This document shows positions 42,445 to 51,139 of a stretch of DNA of 64,000 nt, in pieces. The translations under genes and the position numbers were made by a program. Source of the stretch: Rhodopseudomonas infernalis (GTDB taxonomy: Bacteria; Pseudomonadota; Alphaproteobacteria; Rhizobiales; Xanthobacteraceae); the NCBI RefSeq assembly GCF_022271405.1, contig NZ_JAJNAL010000016.1, positions 39,603-103,602 on the forward strand, given 5' to 3'. A model generated the notes under the pieces. It saw only the letters and a program-made list of their open reading frames with translations, was not told where the DNA came from and ran no database searches. The number at the start of each line of letters is the position of its first letter. Within the stretch, counting starts at the first letter, position 1.

Positions 42445-43161
42445 TTATTTTGTCTTGCGGTGCGTGGTCGCCCTGACGACGCTCTTCTTGGTCTTGGTAG
42501 CTGGTTTATTCGGCCGCGGCTTGTTCGATCTTGCGGTTGCAAGTCCTTCGGTCAGGCGCTCGGCGAAATCGTCCGCGATCGCGTCCGCCGTCAGCGGACC
42601 GCCGCGCTGGTACCAATGCCCGATCCAGTTCAGCGAGCCGGCGATCGCGAATGCCGCCATTTTCGGATCGCACGGCTTGATCGAGCCGTCCGCGATGCCC
42701 TCAGCGATGTAGCGGCGGAAGGTCTGGTCGATGCCGCGCTTGGCGGCGCGCACGGTCTTGGCGTTGCTCGGGCTGAGGTCGCGCGGATCGAACCGTACCA
42801 GACTGGCGCCGAAGTCGGTCGCCATCGTCTCCGCATAGGAATGCACCAGCGCGCGCAATTTGCCGAGGCCGTTCTGCTGGCTGCCGTCGATCGCGGCTAT
42901 GAAGCCGTCGACCTGCTCCTGCCCCAGCGCCCAGCATTCGAACAGAATGTCCTCCTTGCTGCGGAAGTAGTTGTACAGCGCCGGCTTGGTGATGTTCAGC
43001 CGCTCGGCCACCTCGTTGAGCGTGGCGCGATGATAGCCCTGCTCGAGAAATAACTGCACGGCCGTGCGCAGCACCGCCTCGCGCTTTTCGTCGCGGGCGC
43101 GGCGGCGGTTTTCGAACGTCATCCAGGGCGAGGGGTCGTTGGCGGGGCGTCCGTCCATCAT
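42445..43161 (-). CDS. TetR-family regulator of the acyl-CoA cluster
   Basis: A 238-residue TetR protein: HTH ATLNEVAERLNITKPALYNYF after a typical AVQLFLEQGYHRATL helix. The C-terminus is a Lys/Arg-rich tail (NKPRPNKPATKTKK), unusual for TetR and possibly DNA-binding. Two ATGs (43161, 43158) are near-equal start choices. It is divergent from the thiolase operon across a 96-base gap and upstream of the ligase on its own strand, so it probably governs both. Acyl-CoA is the likely inducer. Confidence 0.9.
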   Translation of the reverse strand: MMDGRPANDPSPWMTFENRRRARDEKREAVLRTAVQLFLEQGYHRATLNEVAERLNITKPALYNYFRSKEDILFECWALGQEQVDGFIAAIDGSQQNGLGKLRALVHSYAETMATDFGASLVRFDPRDLSPSNAKTVRAAKRGIDQTFRRYIAEGIADGSIKPCDPKMAAFAIAGSLNWIGHWYQRGGPLTADAIADDFAERLTEGLATARSNKPRPNKPATKTKKSVVRATTHRKTK

Positions 43162-43207
43162 GCATCCGTGAAGCGGCGCCGATTGACTCCGGCGACGACG
43201 GCTTATA

Positions 43208-43221
43208 TTACTCACGGGTAA
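43208..43221. promoter_or_regulatory. Likely TetR operator in the thiolase promoter
   Basis: TTACTCACGGGTAA has TTAC/GTAA outer arms and an imperfect centre, directly after a TATATTA -10-like sequence. A further GAGTAAG half-site follows at 43235. Sites with TTAC...GTAA ends are common for TetR regulators of acyl-CoA metabolism. Assignment to the adjacent TetR is inferred. Confidence 0.5.
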
Positions 43222-43257
43222 GAAAAAGTCCAACGAGTAAGATTGGGAGAAATACAG

Positions 43258-44442
43258 ATGGCGTCACCCGTCTACGTCGCCGGCGTCGGCATGATCCCGT
43301 TCATGAAGCCGGGCGCCAGCGAGCCTTATCACCTGATGGGCGCCGAGGCCGCGCGTCGCGCCCTCAGCGACGCCGGCATCGGCTACGACGTCGTCGAGCA
43401 GGCCTTCGTCGGCTATGTCTACGGCGACTCCACCTGCGGCCAGCGCGCGCTGTATCAGGTCGGCCTGACCGGCGTGCCTATCGTCAACGTCAACAACAAC
43501 TGCTCGACCGGCTCGACCGCGCTGTATCTGGCGCGGCAGGCGATCGCCTCGGGTGCGGCGGATTGCGTGCTGGCGCTCGGCTTCGAGCAGATGAAGCCCG
43601 GCGCGCTCGGCTCGGTGTTCGTCGATCGTCCCAGCGCGTTCGAGGACTTCGATGCGGCTGCGGATCGCCTGATCGACGCGCCCGGCATTCCGCTGGCGCT
43701 GCGTTATTTCGGCGGCGCCGGCCTCAGCCACATGCAGAAGCACGGCACGCCGCTGTCGTCCTTCGCCAAGGTGCGCGCCAAGGCGAGTCGCCATGCGACG
43801 AAGAACCCGCTGGCGCTGTTCCGCAAGGAAGTCACGGCCGACGACGTGCTGGGCGATCAGGTGATCTGGCCCGGCGTGATGACGCGGCTGATGGCCTGTC
43901 CACCGACCTGCGGCGGCGCCGCGGCGGTGCTGGTGTCGGAAGCCTTCGCCAAGAGGCACGGCCTCGCCACCAACGTCCGGATCGCCGCGCAGGCGATGAC
44001 CACCGACACGCCGTCGACCTTCGATGCGGGCGACATGATGCGGGTGGTCGGCTACGACATGGCGCGCGCCGCGGCCAACAAGGTGTACGAGCAGGCCGGC
44101 GTCGGTCCGAGCGACATCGATGTCGTCGAACTGCACGACTGCTTCGCTCACAACGAGCTGATCACCTATGAGGCGCTCGGCCTGTGCCCGGAGGGCGGCG
44201 CCGAGAAGTTCATCGACGACGGCGACAACACCTATGGCGGCAAGTTCGTCACCAATCCGTCGGGCGGTCTGCTGTCGAAGGGCCATCCGCTCGGGGCCAC
44301 CGGCCTCGCGCAGTGCTACGAATTGACGCGTCAGCTCCGCGGCACCGCCGAGGCCACGCAAGTGGACGGCGCCAAGCGCGCGCTGCAGCACAATCTCGGC
44401 CTCGGCGGCGCCTGCGTCGTCACGCTGTACGAACGCGCCTGA
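43258..44442 (+). CDS. SCP-x-type thiolase (acetyl-CoA acetyltransferase family)
   Basis: A 394-residue thiolase of the sterol-carrier-protein-x group: nucleophile Cys82 in NNNCSTGSTALYLA, the HDCFAHNE motif in place of the classical NEAFA, and GHPLGATGLAQ near the C-terminus. It should cleave a 3-oxoacyl-CoA, commonly a branched or cyclic one in this group. The ATG at 43258 follows GGGAG; a TTG at 43243 is less likely. First gene of the plus-strand operon with two MaoC proteins. Confidence 0.9.
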   Translation: MASPVYVAGVGMIPFMKPGASEPYHLMGAEAARRALSDAGIGYDVVEQAFVGYVYGDSTCGQRALYQVGLTGVPIVNVNNNCSTGSTALYLARQAIASGAADCVLALGFEQMKPGALGSVFVDRPSAFEDFDAAADRLIDAPGIPLALRYFGGAGLSHMQKHGTPLSSFAKVRAKASRHATKNPLALFRKEVTADDVLGDQVIWPGVMTRLMACPPTCGGAAAVLVSEAFAKRHGLATNVRIAAQAMTTDTPSTFDAGDMMRVVGYDMARAAANKVYEQAGVGPSDIDVVELHDCFAHNELITYEALGLCPEGGAEKFIDDGDNTYGGKFVTNPSGGLLSKGHPLGATGLAQCYELTRQLRGTAEATQVDGAKRALQHNLGLGGACVVTLYERA

Positions 44443-44450
44443 GCTTCGCC

Positions 44451-44897
44451 ATGGTCGATCAATCCGCTGTCGGTCACCGGTTCACACCGGTGACAGCCCA
44501 TGTCGAGCCGGGGCGCCTGCGCTACTTCTTCGAAACACTCGGCGAAACGGGTCCGGTGTATCGCGACGCCGATGCGGCCAAGGCCGCCGGCACCAAGGGC
44601 ATTCCGATCCCGCCGACCTATCTGTTCTGCCTGGAGATGCTCGACAACGAGAAGCCGTTCGAGTTTCTCACCGCGCTCGACATCGATCTGGGCAAAGTGC
44701 TGCACGGCGAGCAGAGTTTCACCTATCACGCTCCTGTCGTGGTCGGCGATACGCTGACCTTCAGCTCGCGCGTCGCCAGCGTCGTCGACAAGAAGGGCGG
44801 CGCAATGACGCTGATCGTGGTCGCGACCGCGGTCACCAATCAGGACGGCGTCCATGTGGCCGATACGGCCCGGACGATCGTCGTTCGCAACGGGTGA
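44451..44897 (+). CDS. MaoC-like dehydratase, N-terminal-domain type
   Basis: A 148-residue hot-dog protein of the MaoC_dehydrat_N/FAS1-like group: GETGPVYRDADAAKAAG, IPIPPTYLF and VVVGDTLTFSSRVASV. This half usually lacks the full catalytic dyad and pairs with a second MaoC subunit, here the next gene. It begins 8 bases after the thiolase stop. The pair resembles two-subunit enoyl-CoA hydratases used for bulky acyl-CoAs. Confidence 0.87.
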   Translation: MVDQSAVGHRFTPVTAHVEPGRLRYFFETLGETGPVYRDADAAKAAGTKGIPIPPTYLFCLEMLDNEKPFEFLTALDIDLGKVLHGEQSFTYHAPVVVGDTLTFSSRVASVVDKKGGAMTLIVVATAVTNQDGVHVADTARTIVVRNG

Positions 44898-44902
44898 GCG
44901 CC

Positions 44903-45313
44903 ATGACCGATACGAAGACAGCAGCGGTCGGCGACCGCGTCGTGCACAAGCAGTTTCCGACGATCAGCCGGCATCGCCTGGCGCTGTATTGCGGCGCCTC
45001 CGGCGACCACAATCCGATCCATGTCGATATCGACTTCGCCAAGGCGTCGGGTTTCCCGGACGTGTTCAGCCACGGCATGCTGGTGATGGGCTATCTCGGC
45101 CAGGCGCTCAGCGATGCCTTTCCGCCTGATCGGATCCGAGCGTTCTCGACGCGCTTTGCGGCGATCACGCAAGTGGGCGCCGAGCTGACCTGCGAAGGCA
45201 CCATCGCCGAACTGTTCGAGGCCGGCGGCGAACGCCGCGCCCGCATCGCGCTCACCACCAGGGACCAGCACGGCGAGACCAAACTCGCCGGCGAGGCCGT
45301 GGTTGCCCTTTAG
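44903..45313 (+). CDS. MaoC-like dehydratase, catalytic subunit
   Basis: A 136-residue MaoC protein with the catalytic Asp/His motif YCGASGDHNPIHVD. The ATG at 44903 lies 5 bases after the previous stop; an in-frame GTG at 44894 overlapping that stop is an alternative. It should work with the preceding subunit to hydrate an enoyl-CoA intermediate. Confidence 0.88.
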   Translation: MTDTKTAAVGDRVVHKQFPTISRHRLALYCGASGDHNPIHVDIDFAKASGFPDVFSHGMLVMGYLGQALSDAFPPDRIRAFSTRFAAITQVGAELTCEGTIAELFEAGGERRARIALTTRDQHGETKLAGEAVVAL

Positions 45314-45323
45314 TACAACCTAT

Positions 45324-45512
45324 CCGTCATGGCCGGGCTCGTCCCGGCCATCCACGTCTTTCGCGACGGAGGTCGTCATCCCCCGCGCATGCGGGGGACC
45401 CAGTATCCCAGAGCGCACATGTTAACAGGAGCGCTCCGGAATACTGGGTCGCCCGGTCAAGCCAGGCGATGACGGCTGCCGCTTCAGAAGGCGCGGATGC
45501 CCGGGCATGACG
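45324..45512. repeat. Intergenic palindromic repeats, family B
   Basis: The 228-base gap between the MaoC pair and the SDR gene is mostly inverted repeats: CGTCATGGCCGGGCTCGTCCCGGCCATCC (two halves), CATCCCCCGCGCATGCGGGGGA, and a split pair CCCAGTATCCCAGA / GGAATACTGGGTC, closing with GGCGATGACGG and CCCGGGCATGACG. It has no convincing coding frame. The CGTCATGG/CCATGACG arms are shared with 55357-55389. Confidence 0.75.
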
Positions 45513-45541
45513 ATCCATTACTAACAACCTGAGGGAATCCC

Positions 45542-46369
45542 ATGTCCAAACTGCAAGGCAAGGTGGCGCTCGTCACCGGATCGGGCCGCGGCATCGGCCG
45601 CGCCATCGCGCTGAAGCTCGCGTCGGAAGGCGCGCGCGTGGTGGTCAACGATCTCGACGATGCGCCGGGTGATGCGGTCGCGGCCGAGATCAACGCCGCC
45701 GGTGGCGAGGCCATCGCGATCAACGGCAGCGTCTCCGAGCCGGGCTTTGCCGATCGTTTCGTCGGCGCGGCGGTCGAAAAATTCGGCGGCCTCGATATCA
45801 TCGTCAACAATGCCGGCTACACTTGGGACTCGACGATCCAGAAGATGACCGACGAGCAGTTCCAGGCGATGCTCGACGTGCATCTGGTGGCGCCGTTCCG
45901 CATCCTGCGCGCGGCCGCCGAGCCGATCCGCATCTTCGCCAAGAAGGAAGCCGAGGCCGGCCGCGAGGTGTTCCGCAAGGTCGTCAATATCTCGTCGATC
46001 GCCGGGCTCTACGGCAATGCCGGGCAGGCGAGCTACTCGTCGGCGAAAGCTTCGCTGATCGGGCTGACGCGGACGCTGTGCAAGGAATGGGGCCGCTACA
46101 AGGTCAACGTCAATTGCGTCGCGTTCGGCCTGATCAACACCCGCCTGACGCAGCCGATCGAGTCGCAGCAGAAGACGATCGACGTCGCCGGCCGCGACAT
46201 CAAGGTCGGCGTGCAGCCGCAGATGCTCGACGCGATGGCGCGGATGATCCCGCTCGGCCGCGGCGGCACGCCCGAAGAGGCGGCCGACGCCGTCTATCTG
46301 TTCTGCAGCCCGGAATCGAACTACATCAGTGGGCAGGTCGTCGTGTGCGGCGGCGGACTTATTCTGTAG
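45542..46369 (+). CDS. Short-chain dehydrogenase/reductase (3-hydroxyacyl-CoA dehydrogenase-like)
   Basis: A 275-residue SDR: cofactor motif TGSGRGIGRAIA, NNAGYTWDS, Ser in NISSIAG and catalytic Tyr/Lys in SYSSAKASL. Extra residues (IRIFAKKEAEAGREVFRK) sit between the NNAG and Ser motifs. In this operon it most likely oxidises the 3-hydroxyacyl-CoA made by the MaoC pair. Nine bases separate it from the acyl-CoA dehydrogenase gene. Confidence 0.9.
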   Translation: MSKLQGKVALVTGSGRGIGRAIALKLASEGARVVVNDLDDAPGDAVAAEINAAGGEAIAINGSVSEPGFADRFVGAAVEKFGGLDIIVNNAGYTWDSTIQKMTDEQFQAMLDVHLVAPFRILRAAAEPIRIFAKKEAEAGREVFRKVVNISSIAGLYGNAGQASYSSAKASLIGLTRTLCKEWGRYKVNVNCVAFGLINTRLTQPIESQQKTIDVAGRDIKVGVQPQMLDAMARMIPLGRGGTPEEAADAVYLFCSPESNYISGQVVVCGGGLIL

Positions 46370-46378
46370 CGAGGAAAA

Positions 46379-47524
46379 ATGCAGTATCGATCGCCCTGGA
46401 TGACCGAGGAGCTGGAGGCGTTCCGCCACCAGTTCCGCAAGTTCCTGGAAAAGGACCTGGCGCCGCACGCCGAGAAATGGCGCAAGCAGAAGATGGTGGA
46501 TCGCTCCGCCTGGCTGAAGCTCGGCGAGATGGGCGCTCTGGTGCCGAGCGTACCGGAAGCCTATGGCGGCCTCGGCGCGAGCTTCGCCTATGACGCGGCG
46601 ATCTTCGAGGACATGGAATCGATCGTGCCGGATGCACTGTCCGGCGTCACCGTGTCGAGCGGCATCGTCGCGCACTACATCCTGAACTACGGATCCGAGG
46701 ATCAGAAGCAGCGCTGGCTGCCGGCGATGGCGCGCGGCGAACTGATCGGCGGCATCGCCATGACCGAGCCCGGCACCGGCTCGGACCTGCAGAGCGTCCG
46801 CACCACCGCCAAGCTCGACGGCGATCACTACGTCATCAACGGCCAGAAGACCTTCATCACCAACGGCCAGAATGCCGATCTGATCATCGTGGTGGCGCGC
46901 ACCGGCGGCCCGGGCGCCAAGGGACTGTCGCTGATCGCGATGGAGACCAAGGACAATCCCGGCTTCAAGCGCGGCCGCAACCTCGACAAGATCGGCCTGC
47001 ACGCCTCCGACACGTCCGAGCTGTTCTTCGAGAACGCGATCGCCCCGAAGGAGAACCTGCTCGGCGGCGAGGAGGGCAAAGGCTTCGTCCAGCTGATGTC
47101 GCAACTGCCGCAGGAGCGGCTGATCATCGCGGTCGGCGCCGTCGCGGCGATGGAGCGCGCCGTCAAGCTGACCACCGACTACACCCGCGAGCGTAAGGCG
47201 TTCGGGCAGCCGATCCTCGACTTCCAGAACACCGCCTTCAAACTCGCGGAGCGCAAGACCGAAGCGTTCATCGCCCGCGTGTTCGTCGATTTCTGTATCG
47301 AGCGGCTGATCGCCGGCGACCTAGACGCGGTGACGGCGTCGATGGCGAAATGGTGGACGACGCAGAAGCAGGTCGAGACCGTCGACGAGTGCCTGCAACT
47401 GCACGGCGGCTACGGCTATATGCAGGAATATCCGATCGGGCGGATGTTCGTCGATTCGCGGATCCAGAAGATCTACGGCGGCACCAACGAAGTCATGAAA
47501 CTGCTGATCGCGCGATCGCTGTAA
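46379..47524 (+). CDS. Acyl-CoA dehydrogenase
   Basis: A 381-residue flavoenzyme: AMTEPGTGSDLQSVRTTA and KTFITNGQ bind FAD/substrate, DYTRERKAFGQPI and LHGGYGYMQEYPIGR are standard. The C-terminal site reads KIYGGTNEVM, with Gly where medium-chain enzymes have the catalytic Glu, as in long-chain/isovaleryl types whose base lies elsewhere. It should create the enoyl-CoA for the downstream steps. Confidence 0.92.
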   Translation: MQYRSPWMTEELEAFRHQFRKFLEKDLAPHAEKWRKQKMVDRSAWLKLGEMGALVPSVPEAYGGLGASFAYDAAIFEDMESIVPDALSGVTVSSGIVAHYILNYGSEDQKQRWLPAMARGELIGGIAMTEPGTGSDLQSVRTTAKLDGDHYVINGQKTFITNGQNADLIIVVARTGGPGAKGLSLIAMETKDNPGFKRGRNLDKIGLHASDTSELFFENAIAPKENLLGGEEGKGFVQLMSQLPQERLIIAVGAVAAMERAVKLTTDYTRERKAFGQPILDFQNTAFKLAERKTEAFIARVFVDFCIERLIAGDLDAVTASMAKWWTTQKQVETVDECLQLHGGYGYMQEYPIGRMFVDSRIQKIYGGTNEVMKLLIARSL

Positions 47525-47565
47525 CGACAGACGCACAAGAAGCTGGGCAGGCGAGGGGATAAGGC

Positions 47566-48342
47566 ATGGCGTGGGTGAAGTCTGAGGTGCGTGGCGCGGT
47601 CGCCGTGGTGACGCTCAATAATCCCGAGCAGTACAACGCGATGCGTCCCGGCCTGCTCGCCGAGCTCAACGCCGCGCTGTCGGCCGCGCTCGCGGATGCA
47701 GCGGTGCGGGCGATCCTGCTCACCGGCGCCGGCAAGGGTTTTTGCGCCGGCGCCCAACTCGGCGGCGCGACCTTCGACGCCGGCGCCAACGTCGCGCCGT
47801 GGATGCGCGCCGAACTCAGCCCGCTGCTGGAGAAGATGCGCGGCGCCGGCAAGCCGATCGTCGTCGCCGTCAACGGTCCTGCGGCCGGCGCCGGCGTCGG
47901 CCTCGCGCTCGCGGGCGACATTGTGCTGGCGGGGCGTTCGGCCAAGTTCGTGCTGAGCTTCGTCAAGCTCGGCGCCGCACTCGATGCCGGCACCTCGCTG
48001 TTCCTGCAGCGCTCGGTCGGCATCGCGCGTGCGCGTGCGCTTGCCTTGCTCGGGCGGCCGCTGAGTGCCGAGCAGGCGGCGGAGTGGGGACTGATTTTCC
48101 AGACCGTCGACGATGCCGCGCTGATGACCGAGGCGATGGCGATTGCCGAGCAGCTGGCGAGCGGCCCGCCGATCAGCATCGGCCTGATCAAGCAGCAGGT
48201 CGAGCGCGCCTGGAGCGCGTCATTGGCCGACACGCTCGACGACGAAGCCGAGCGTCAGGGCCAGGCCTTCGTCACCGCCGACCTCCGCGAAGGCGCCGCC
48301 GCCTTCGTCGAAAAGCGCGCGGCAAGGTTTACGGGGCGATAG
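47566..48342 (+). CDS. Enoyl-CoA hydratase/isomerase family protein, PaaG-like
   Basis: A 258-residue crotonase. The oxyanion-hole segments are GKGFCAGAQLGG and NGPAAGAGVGLALAGDI. At the place of the second catalytic Glu stands Asp (KLGAALDAGTSLF), as in PaaG-type isomerases, so it may isomerise and not hydrate; the MaoC pair can supply hydration. It follows the dehydrogenase after 41 bases and converges with the next ligase 6 bases away. Confidence 0.88.
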   Translation: MAWVKSEVRGAVAVVTLNNPEQYNAMRPGLLAELNAALSAALADAAVRAILLTGAGKGFCAGAQLGGATFDAGANVAPWMRAELSPLLEKMRGAGKPIVVAVNGPAAGAGVGLALAGDIVLAGRSAKFVLSFVKLGAALDAGTSLFLQRSVGIARARALALLGRPLSAEQAAEWGLIFQTVDDAALMTEAMAIAEQLASGPPISIGLIKQQVERAWSASLADTLDDEAERQGQAFVTADLREGAAAFVEKRAARFTGR

Positions 48343-48348
48343 GGCCGC

Positions 48349-49875
48349 TCACGCGTCCGCCGTCTCCCGTGCCAAAAAGCGCTCGCGTAGCGTCGGCTTG
48401 TGGACCTTGCCGGTGGCGTTGCGCGGCAGCGCCTCGACGAAGATCACCCGCTGCGGACATTTGAACCGCGCCAGCCGCTCGCGGCAATGCGCGTGCAGCG
48501 TGCTTTCGGGAAGCTGCTGACCGCTCTTGACCGCGATGATCGCGACGCCGGTCTCGCCCCATTGCGGATCGGGTGCGCCGATCACGGCCGCTTCGGCGAT
48601 CTCGCTTAGTTGGTACAACACGTCCTCGACCTCGGCCGGATAGACGTTCTCGCCGCCCGAGATGTACATGTCCTTGGTGCGGTCGACGATGTAGTAGAAG
48701 CCTTCGTCGTCGACGCGCGCGGCGTCGCCGGTGTGCAGCCAGCCGTCGGTGAAGCTGGTGCGGTTGGCGTCCGGCCTGTTCCAGTAGCCGGGCGTGATAT
48801 TCGGACCCTTCACCCACAATTCGCCCATCTCGCCGGGCTGCACCGGTTCGCCGGTCGGATCGACGATCTTCAAGTCAGCGTGCATCACCGGCTTGCCGGC
48901 CGAGCCGGCTTTGCGCGCGGCGTCGTCGGCGTCGAGCATCAGCACGGCCGGGCTGGTCTCGGTCATGCCATAGCCCTGCATCAGCACGCAGCCGCGCTCC
49001 TGCCAGATCTTCAGTAGCGGCACCGGCATCGGCGCGCCGCCGACGCCGGCGACCTGCAACCGCGACAGGTCGGTGTCGGCGAAGGCCGGGTGCTGGCACA
49101 TGAACTGATAGATCGACGGCACGCCGAAGAAGTGCGTCAGGCCGACGCTTACATCGCCGATCAGCCGCAGCGTTTCGGCGGGATCGAACGCGCGCATCAG
49201 GATCACGGTGCCGCCCGCGTGCAGCACCGGGTTGGTGTAGCAGTTCAGCCCGCCGGTGTGGAACAGCGGCATCACGCAGAGAAACACGGTGCGCTGCGAG
49301 ATGAAGGTCGGGATGCCGAGATTGACCGCGTTGATGAAGGTCATGCCATGCGTGATCATGGCGCCCTTCGGTTTGCCGGTCGTGCCCGACGTGTACATGA
49401 TGGTGGAGACGTCCTCGAGCGTCACCGCTTCGGTGCGGCCGACCCGCGGCGAAGCGGCAAGCGCGGCTTCATACGGTTCGCCGAACTGCAGCAGATGCGG
49501 GACACTGCACTTGTCCTGAAGTTCGCCGGCCATCGCGGCGAAATCTGAATCATGCGCCAGCACACGCGGCGCTGCGTCGCCGACGATGAAAGCGAGTTCG
49601 TGCACCGTCAACCGCACATTCAGCGGCACGAAGATCGCACCTAACCGGAAGCAGGCGAATTGCACTTCGAGCGTGTCGGTGGTGTTGGCGGCGAGCACCG
49701 CGACGCGGTCACCGCGACCGACGCCGAGCTTGTCGAGATACGCGGCGAGGCGATCGATACGCTCATCGAGCGTGGCGTAAGTCAGCCGGCGCTGCGTCGC
49801 CAGGTCCACCGTCGCAATGCGGTCCGGCCGGACTTCGGCGTGGTGAGCGATCCAATCGTAATAGGCAAAGGTCAT
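48349..49875 (-). CDS. AMP-dependent acyl-CoA ligase (long-chain/aromatic type)
   Basis: A 508-residue ANL enzyme: YTSGTTGKPKGAMITHGM, GYGMTETSP, HTGDAARVDDEGFYYIVDR, and the C-terminal Lys in NATGKVHKPTLRE. I choose the ATG at 49875, preceded by GGAGG, over an upstream codon. It faces the beta-oxidation operon. This is the second ligase of the module; the two may have different acyl preferences. Confidence 0.91.
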   Translation of the reverse strand: MTFAYYDWIAHHAEVRPDRIATVDLATQRRLTYATLDERIDRLAAYLDKLGVGRGDRVAVLAANTTDTLEVQFACFRLGAIFVPLNVRLTVHELAFIVGDAAPRVLAHDSDFAAMAGELQDKCSVPHLLQFGEPYEAALAASPRVGRTEAVTLEDVSTIMYTSGTTGKPKGAMITHGMTFINAVNLGIPTFISQRTVFLCVMPLFHTGGLNCYTNPVLHAGGTVILMRAFDPAETLRLIGDVSVGLTHFFGVPSIYQFMCQHPAFADTDLSRLQVAGVGGAPMPVPLLKIWQERGCVLMQGYGMTETSPAVLMLDADDAARKAGSAGKPVMHADLKIVDPTGEPVQPGEMGELWVKGPNITPGYWNRPDANRTSFTDGWLHTGDAARVDDEGFYYIVDRTKDMYISGGENVYPAEVEDVLYQLSEIAEAAVIGAPDPQWGETGVAIIAVKSGQQLPESTLHAHCRERLARFKCPQRVIFVEALPRNATGKVHKPTLRERFLARETADA

Positions 49876-50152
49876 CTGGTGTCCTCCCTCGGCGGCCGCC
49901 GGCTCTTCTGGCTGGCTGACACCGCGCAAGTGAAGTCGGGGGTCGGAAGGATGTCAATCAGGGAGAATGCCCGCTGCATTGCGGGATATGCCGGCTCGAT
50001 GCTACCCGCGGGAGCGGCTCTCGCCGCAACTGATTCGAGTCAGCAATGAGTCCGGATGCCGCCAGTTCTACGCGGGGCGGCATGATGTGGATAACGAACG
50101 GGTGGCTGGCTTTTGCCGTAGAAGCGCAGATACTTTGCGTAATTGAGTCGGG

Positions 50153-50623
50153 GTGTTGGTTGTGTCGGTGCATGTGGCGATCTTGAAGGTCCTTTCGACC
50201 TATCCTGACGGTGTCGCGTCGCCCGTGGCCTTGAACGCGGATTTGGCTGTGCTCTCCGGCAGTGTCGATTGGACCAGCCGGATGCGTAGTTATGCGGCCC
50301 GGATGCCCGGCCTCGACATTTTTACACAAAAGCTCGTGGTGCGGGACCGGCGTGGGTGGCAGATCACCGAGACTGGCCGCGCCGTGCTCGATCGTCTCGA
50401 ATGCAGGTATCATGCCGATCCAGCCTCTCACGAGAGTGAGCCGGATCACGAATCGTACGCCATGGCCGAGCCGGTCGAGCCGAGCCGCAACCAGCTTGAT
50501 CCCGCTGCAGCCGTGCAGCCGCGTCCGCAACTGACGGTGATCCAAGGCGGTCGAATCAAGCTGCGCAAAGACCTTGCCACCGGGAAAGGCAGCTTACCCA
50601 AGGGCGCCGCGCTGCGACCTTAG
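50153..50623 (+). CDS. Hypothetical protein, possible winged-helix N-terminus
   Basis: A 156-residue protein I do not recognise. The first 80 residues read like a small winged helix (VAILKVLSTYPDG, then KLVVRDRRGWQITETGRAVLDRLE, as at the end of DNA-binding wings). The rest is a low-complexity acidic/proline region ending QLTVIQGGRIKLRKDL. The start is a GTG at 50153, and GTGs at 50162 and 50168 are possible. It is alone between the ligase and the small ORF on the other strand. Confidence 0.55.
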   Translation: MLVVSVHVAILKVLSTYPDGVASPVALNADLAVLSGSVDWTSRMRSYAARMPGLDIFTQKLVVRDRRGWQITETGRAVLDRLECRYHADPASHESEPDHESYAMAEPVEPSRNQLDPAAAVQPRPQLTVIQGGRIKLRKDLATGKGSLPKGAALRP

Positions 50624-50754
50624 CGGCGGGGCAACGCGAACAAGCCCCGCGGCATTGGTATCGAAGGCCACTGCGCCCGATTACAACCCAAAAGGTCGAT
50701 CTTCATGCTGGCGGACGGTCTGGCGCAGCAGGGATGCGTCACCTCGCCGCAGTC

Positions 50755-50979
50755 TTAGCTGTCGTCGCTGACCAGATGCGAGCGGAGCTTCTCAATGGCG
50801 CTGCTCGAGGGTGGCAGCCCCTGAAATTCGCGGATCGCCTGCGCCAATTCATGGTCGGACATCGGCTTAACCGGCTGCTTGAGACGGCCCTGCGCCAGCG
50901 AGTCGGCAATCATATCGAAATGCGCGCTCGGCCCATCGAACAGGCGGCGAATGCGGTCGAGAAATTGTCGGTAGGGCAA
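50755..50979 (-). CDS. Small hypothetical protein
   Basis: A 74-residue frame with a TTG start (MPYRQFLDRIRRLFDGPSAH) and GGAG about 10 bases upstream; an ATG giving 52 residues (MIADSLAQGR) is an alternative. The composition is protein-like and the second half predicts helices (HELAQAIREFQGLPPSSS). No family recognised. It lies in the otherwise empty 50624-51139 stretch before the Crp/Fnr gene. Confidence 0.4.
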   Translation of the reverse strand: MPYRQFLDRIRRLFDGPSAHFDMIADSLAQGRLKQPVKPMSDHELAQAIREFQGLPPSSSAIEKLRSHLVSDDS

Positions 50980-51103
50980 GCAGCGGTCTCCGCACTAACA
51001 GACGAGCGCCGGCTGCAATCGGGCCTGACCCGGTCGGTTATAAGCTCGACATCATGAAACCCGCTCACGTTCTGTGAGTTTAGTGCTGCAGGGCACTTAT
51101 CGA

Positions 51104-51121
51104 CGTATCAAATGATACGTC
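51104..51121. promoter_or_regulatory. Perfect palindrome just upstream of the Crp/Fnr gene
   Basis: ACGTATCA-AA-TGATACGT, 8-base arms, 18 bases upstream of the GTG start and ending just before its Shine-Dalgarno. It does not match TTGAT-N4-ATCAA. The position suggests autoregulation or a translation-level hairpin. CTCAC-GTTCT-GTGAG, a weaker inverted repeat, lies at 51065-51079. Confidence 0.55.
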
Positions 51122-51139
51122 CCTGTAACGGAGACCTAC

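Noticed and set aside
45324..45512. Possible CRISPR-like or small RNA region
   Set aside because: The repeats are inverted hairpins and not regularly spaced direct repeats; no cas gene is present, and the pattern fits intergenic palindromic elements.
51104..51121. Fnr or Crp box at the Crp/Fnr-type gene
   Set aside because: The palindrome has ATCA...TGAT order, opposite to the TTGAT-N4-ATCAA consensus, and the spacing differs.
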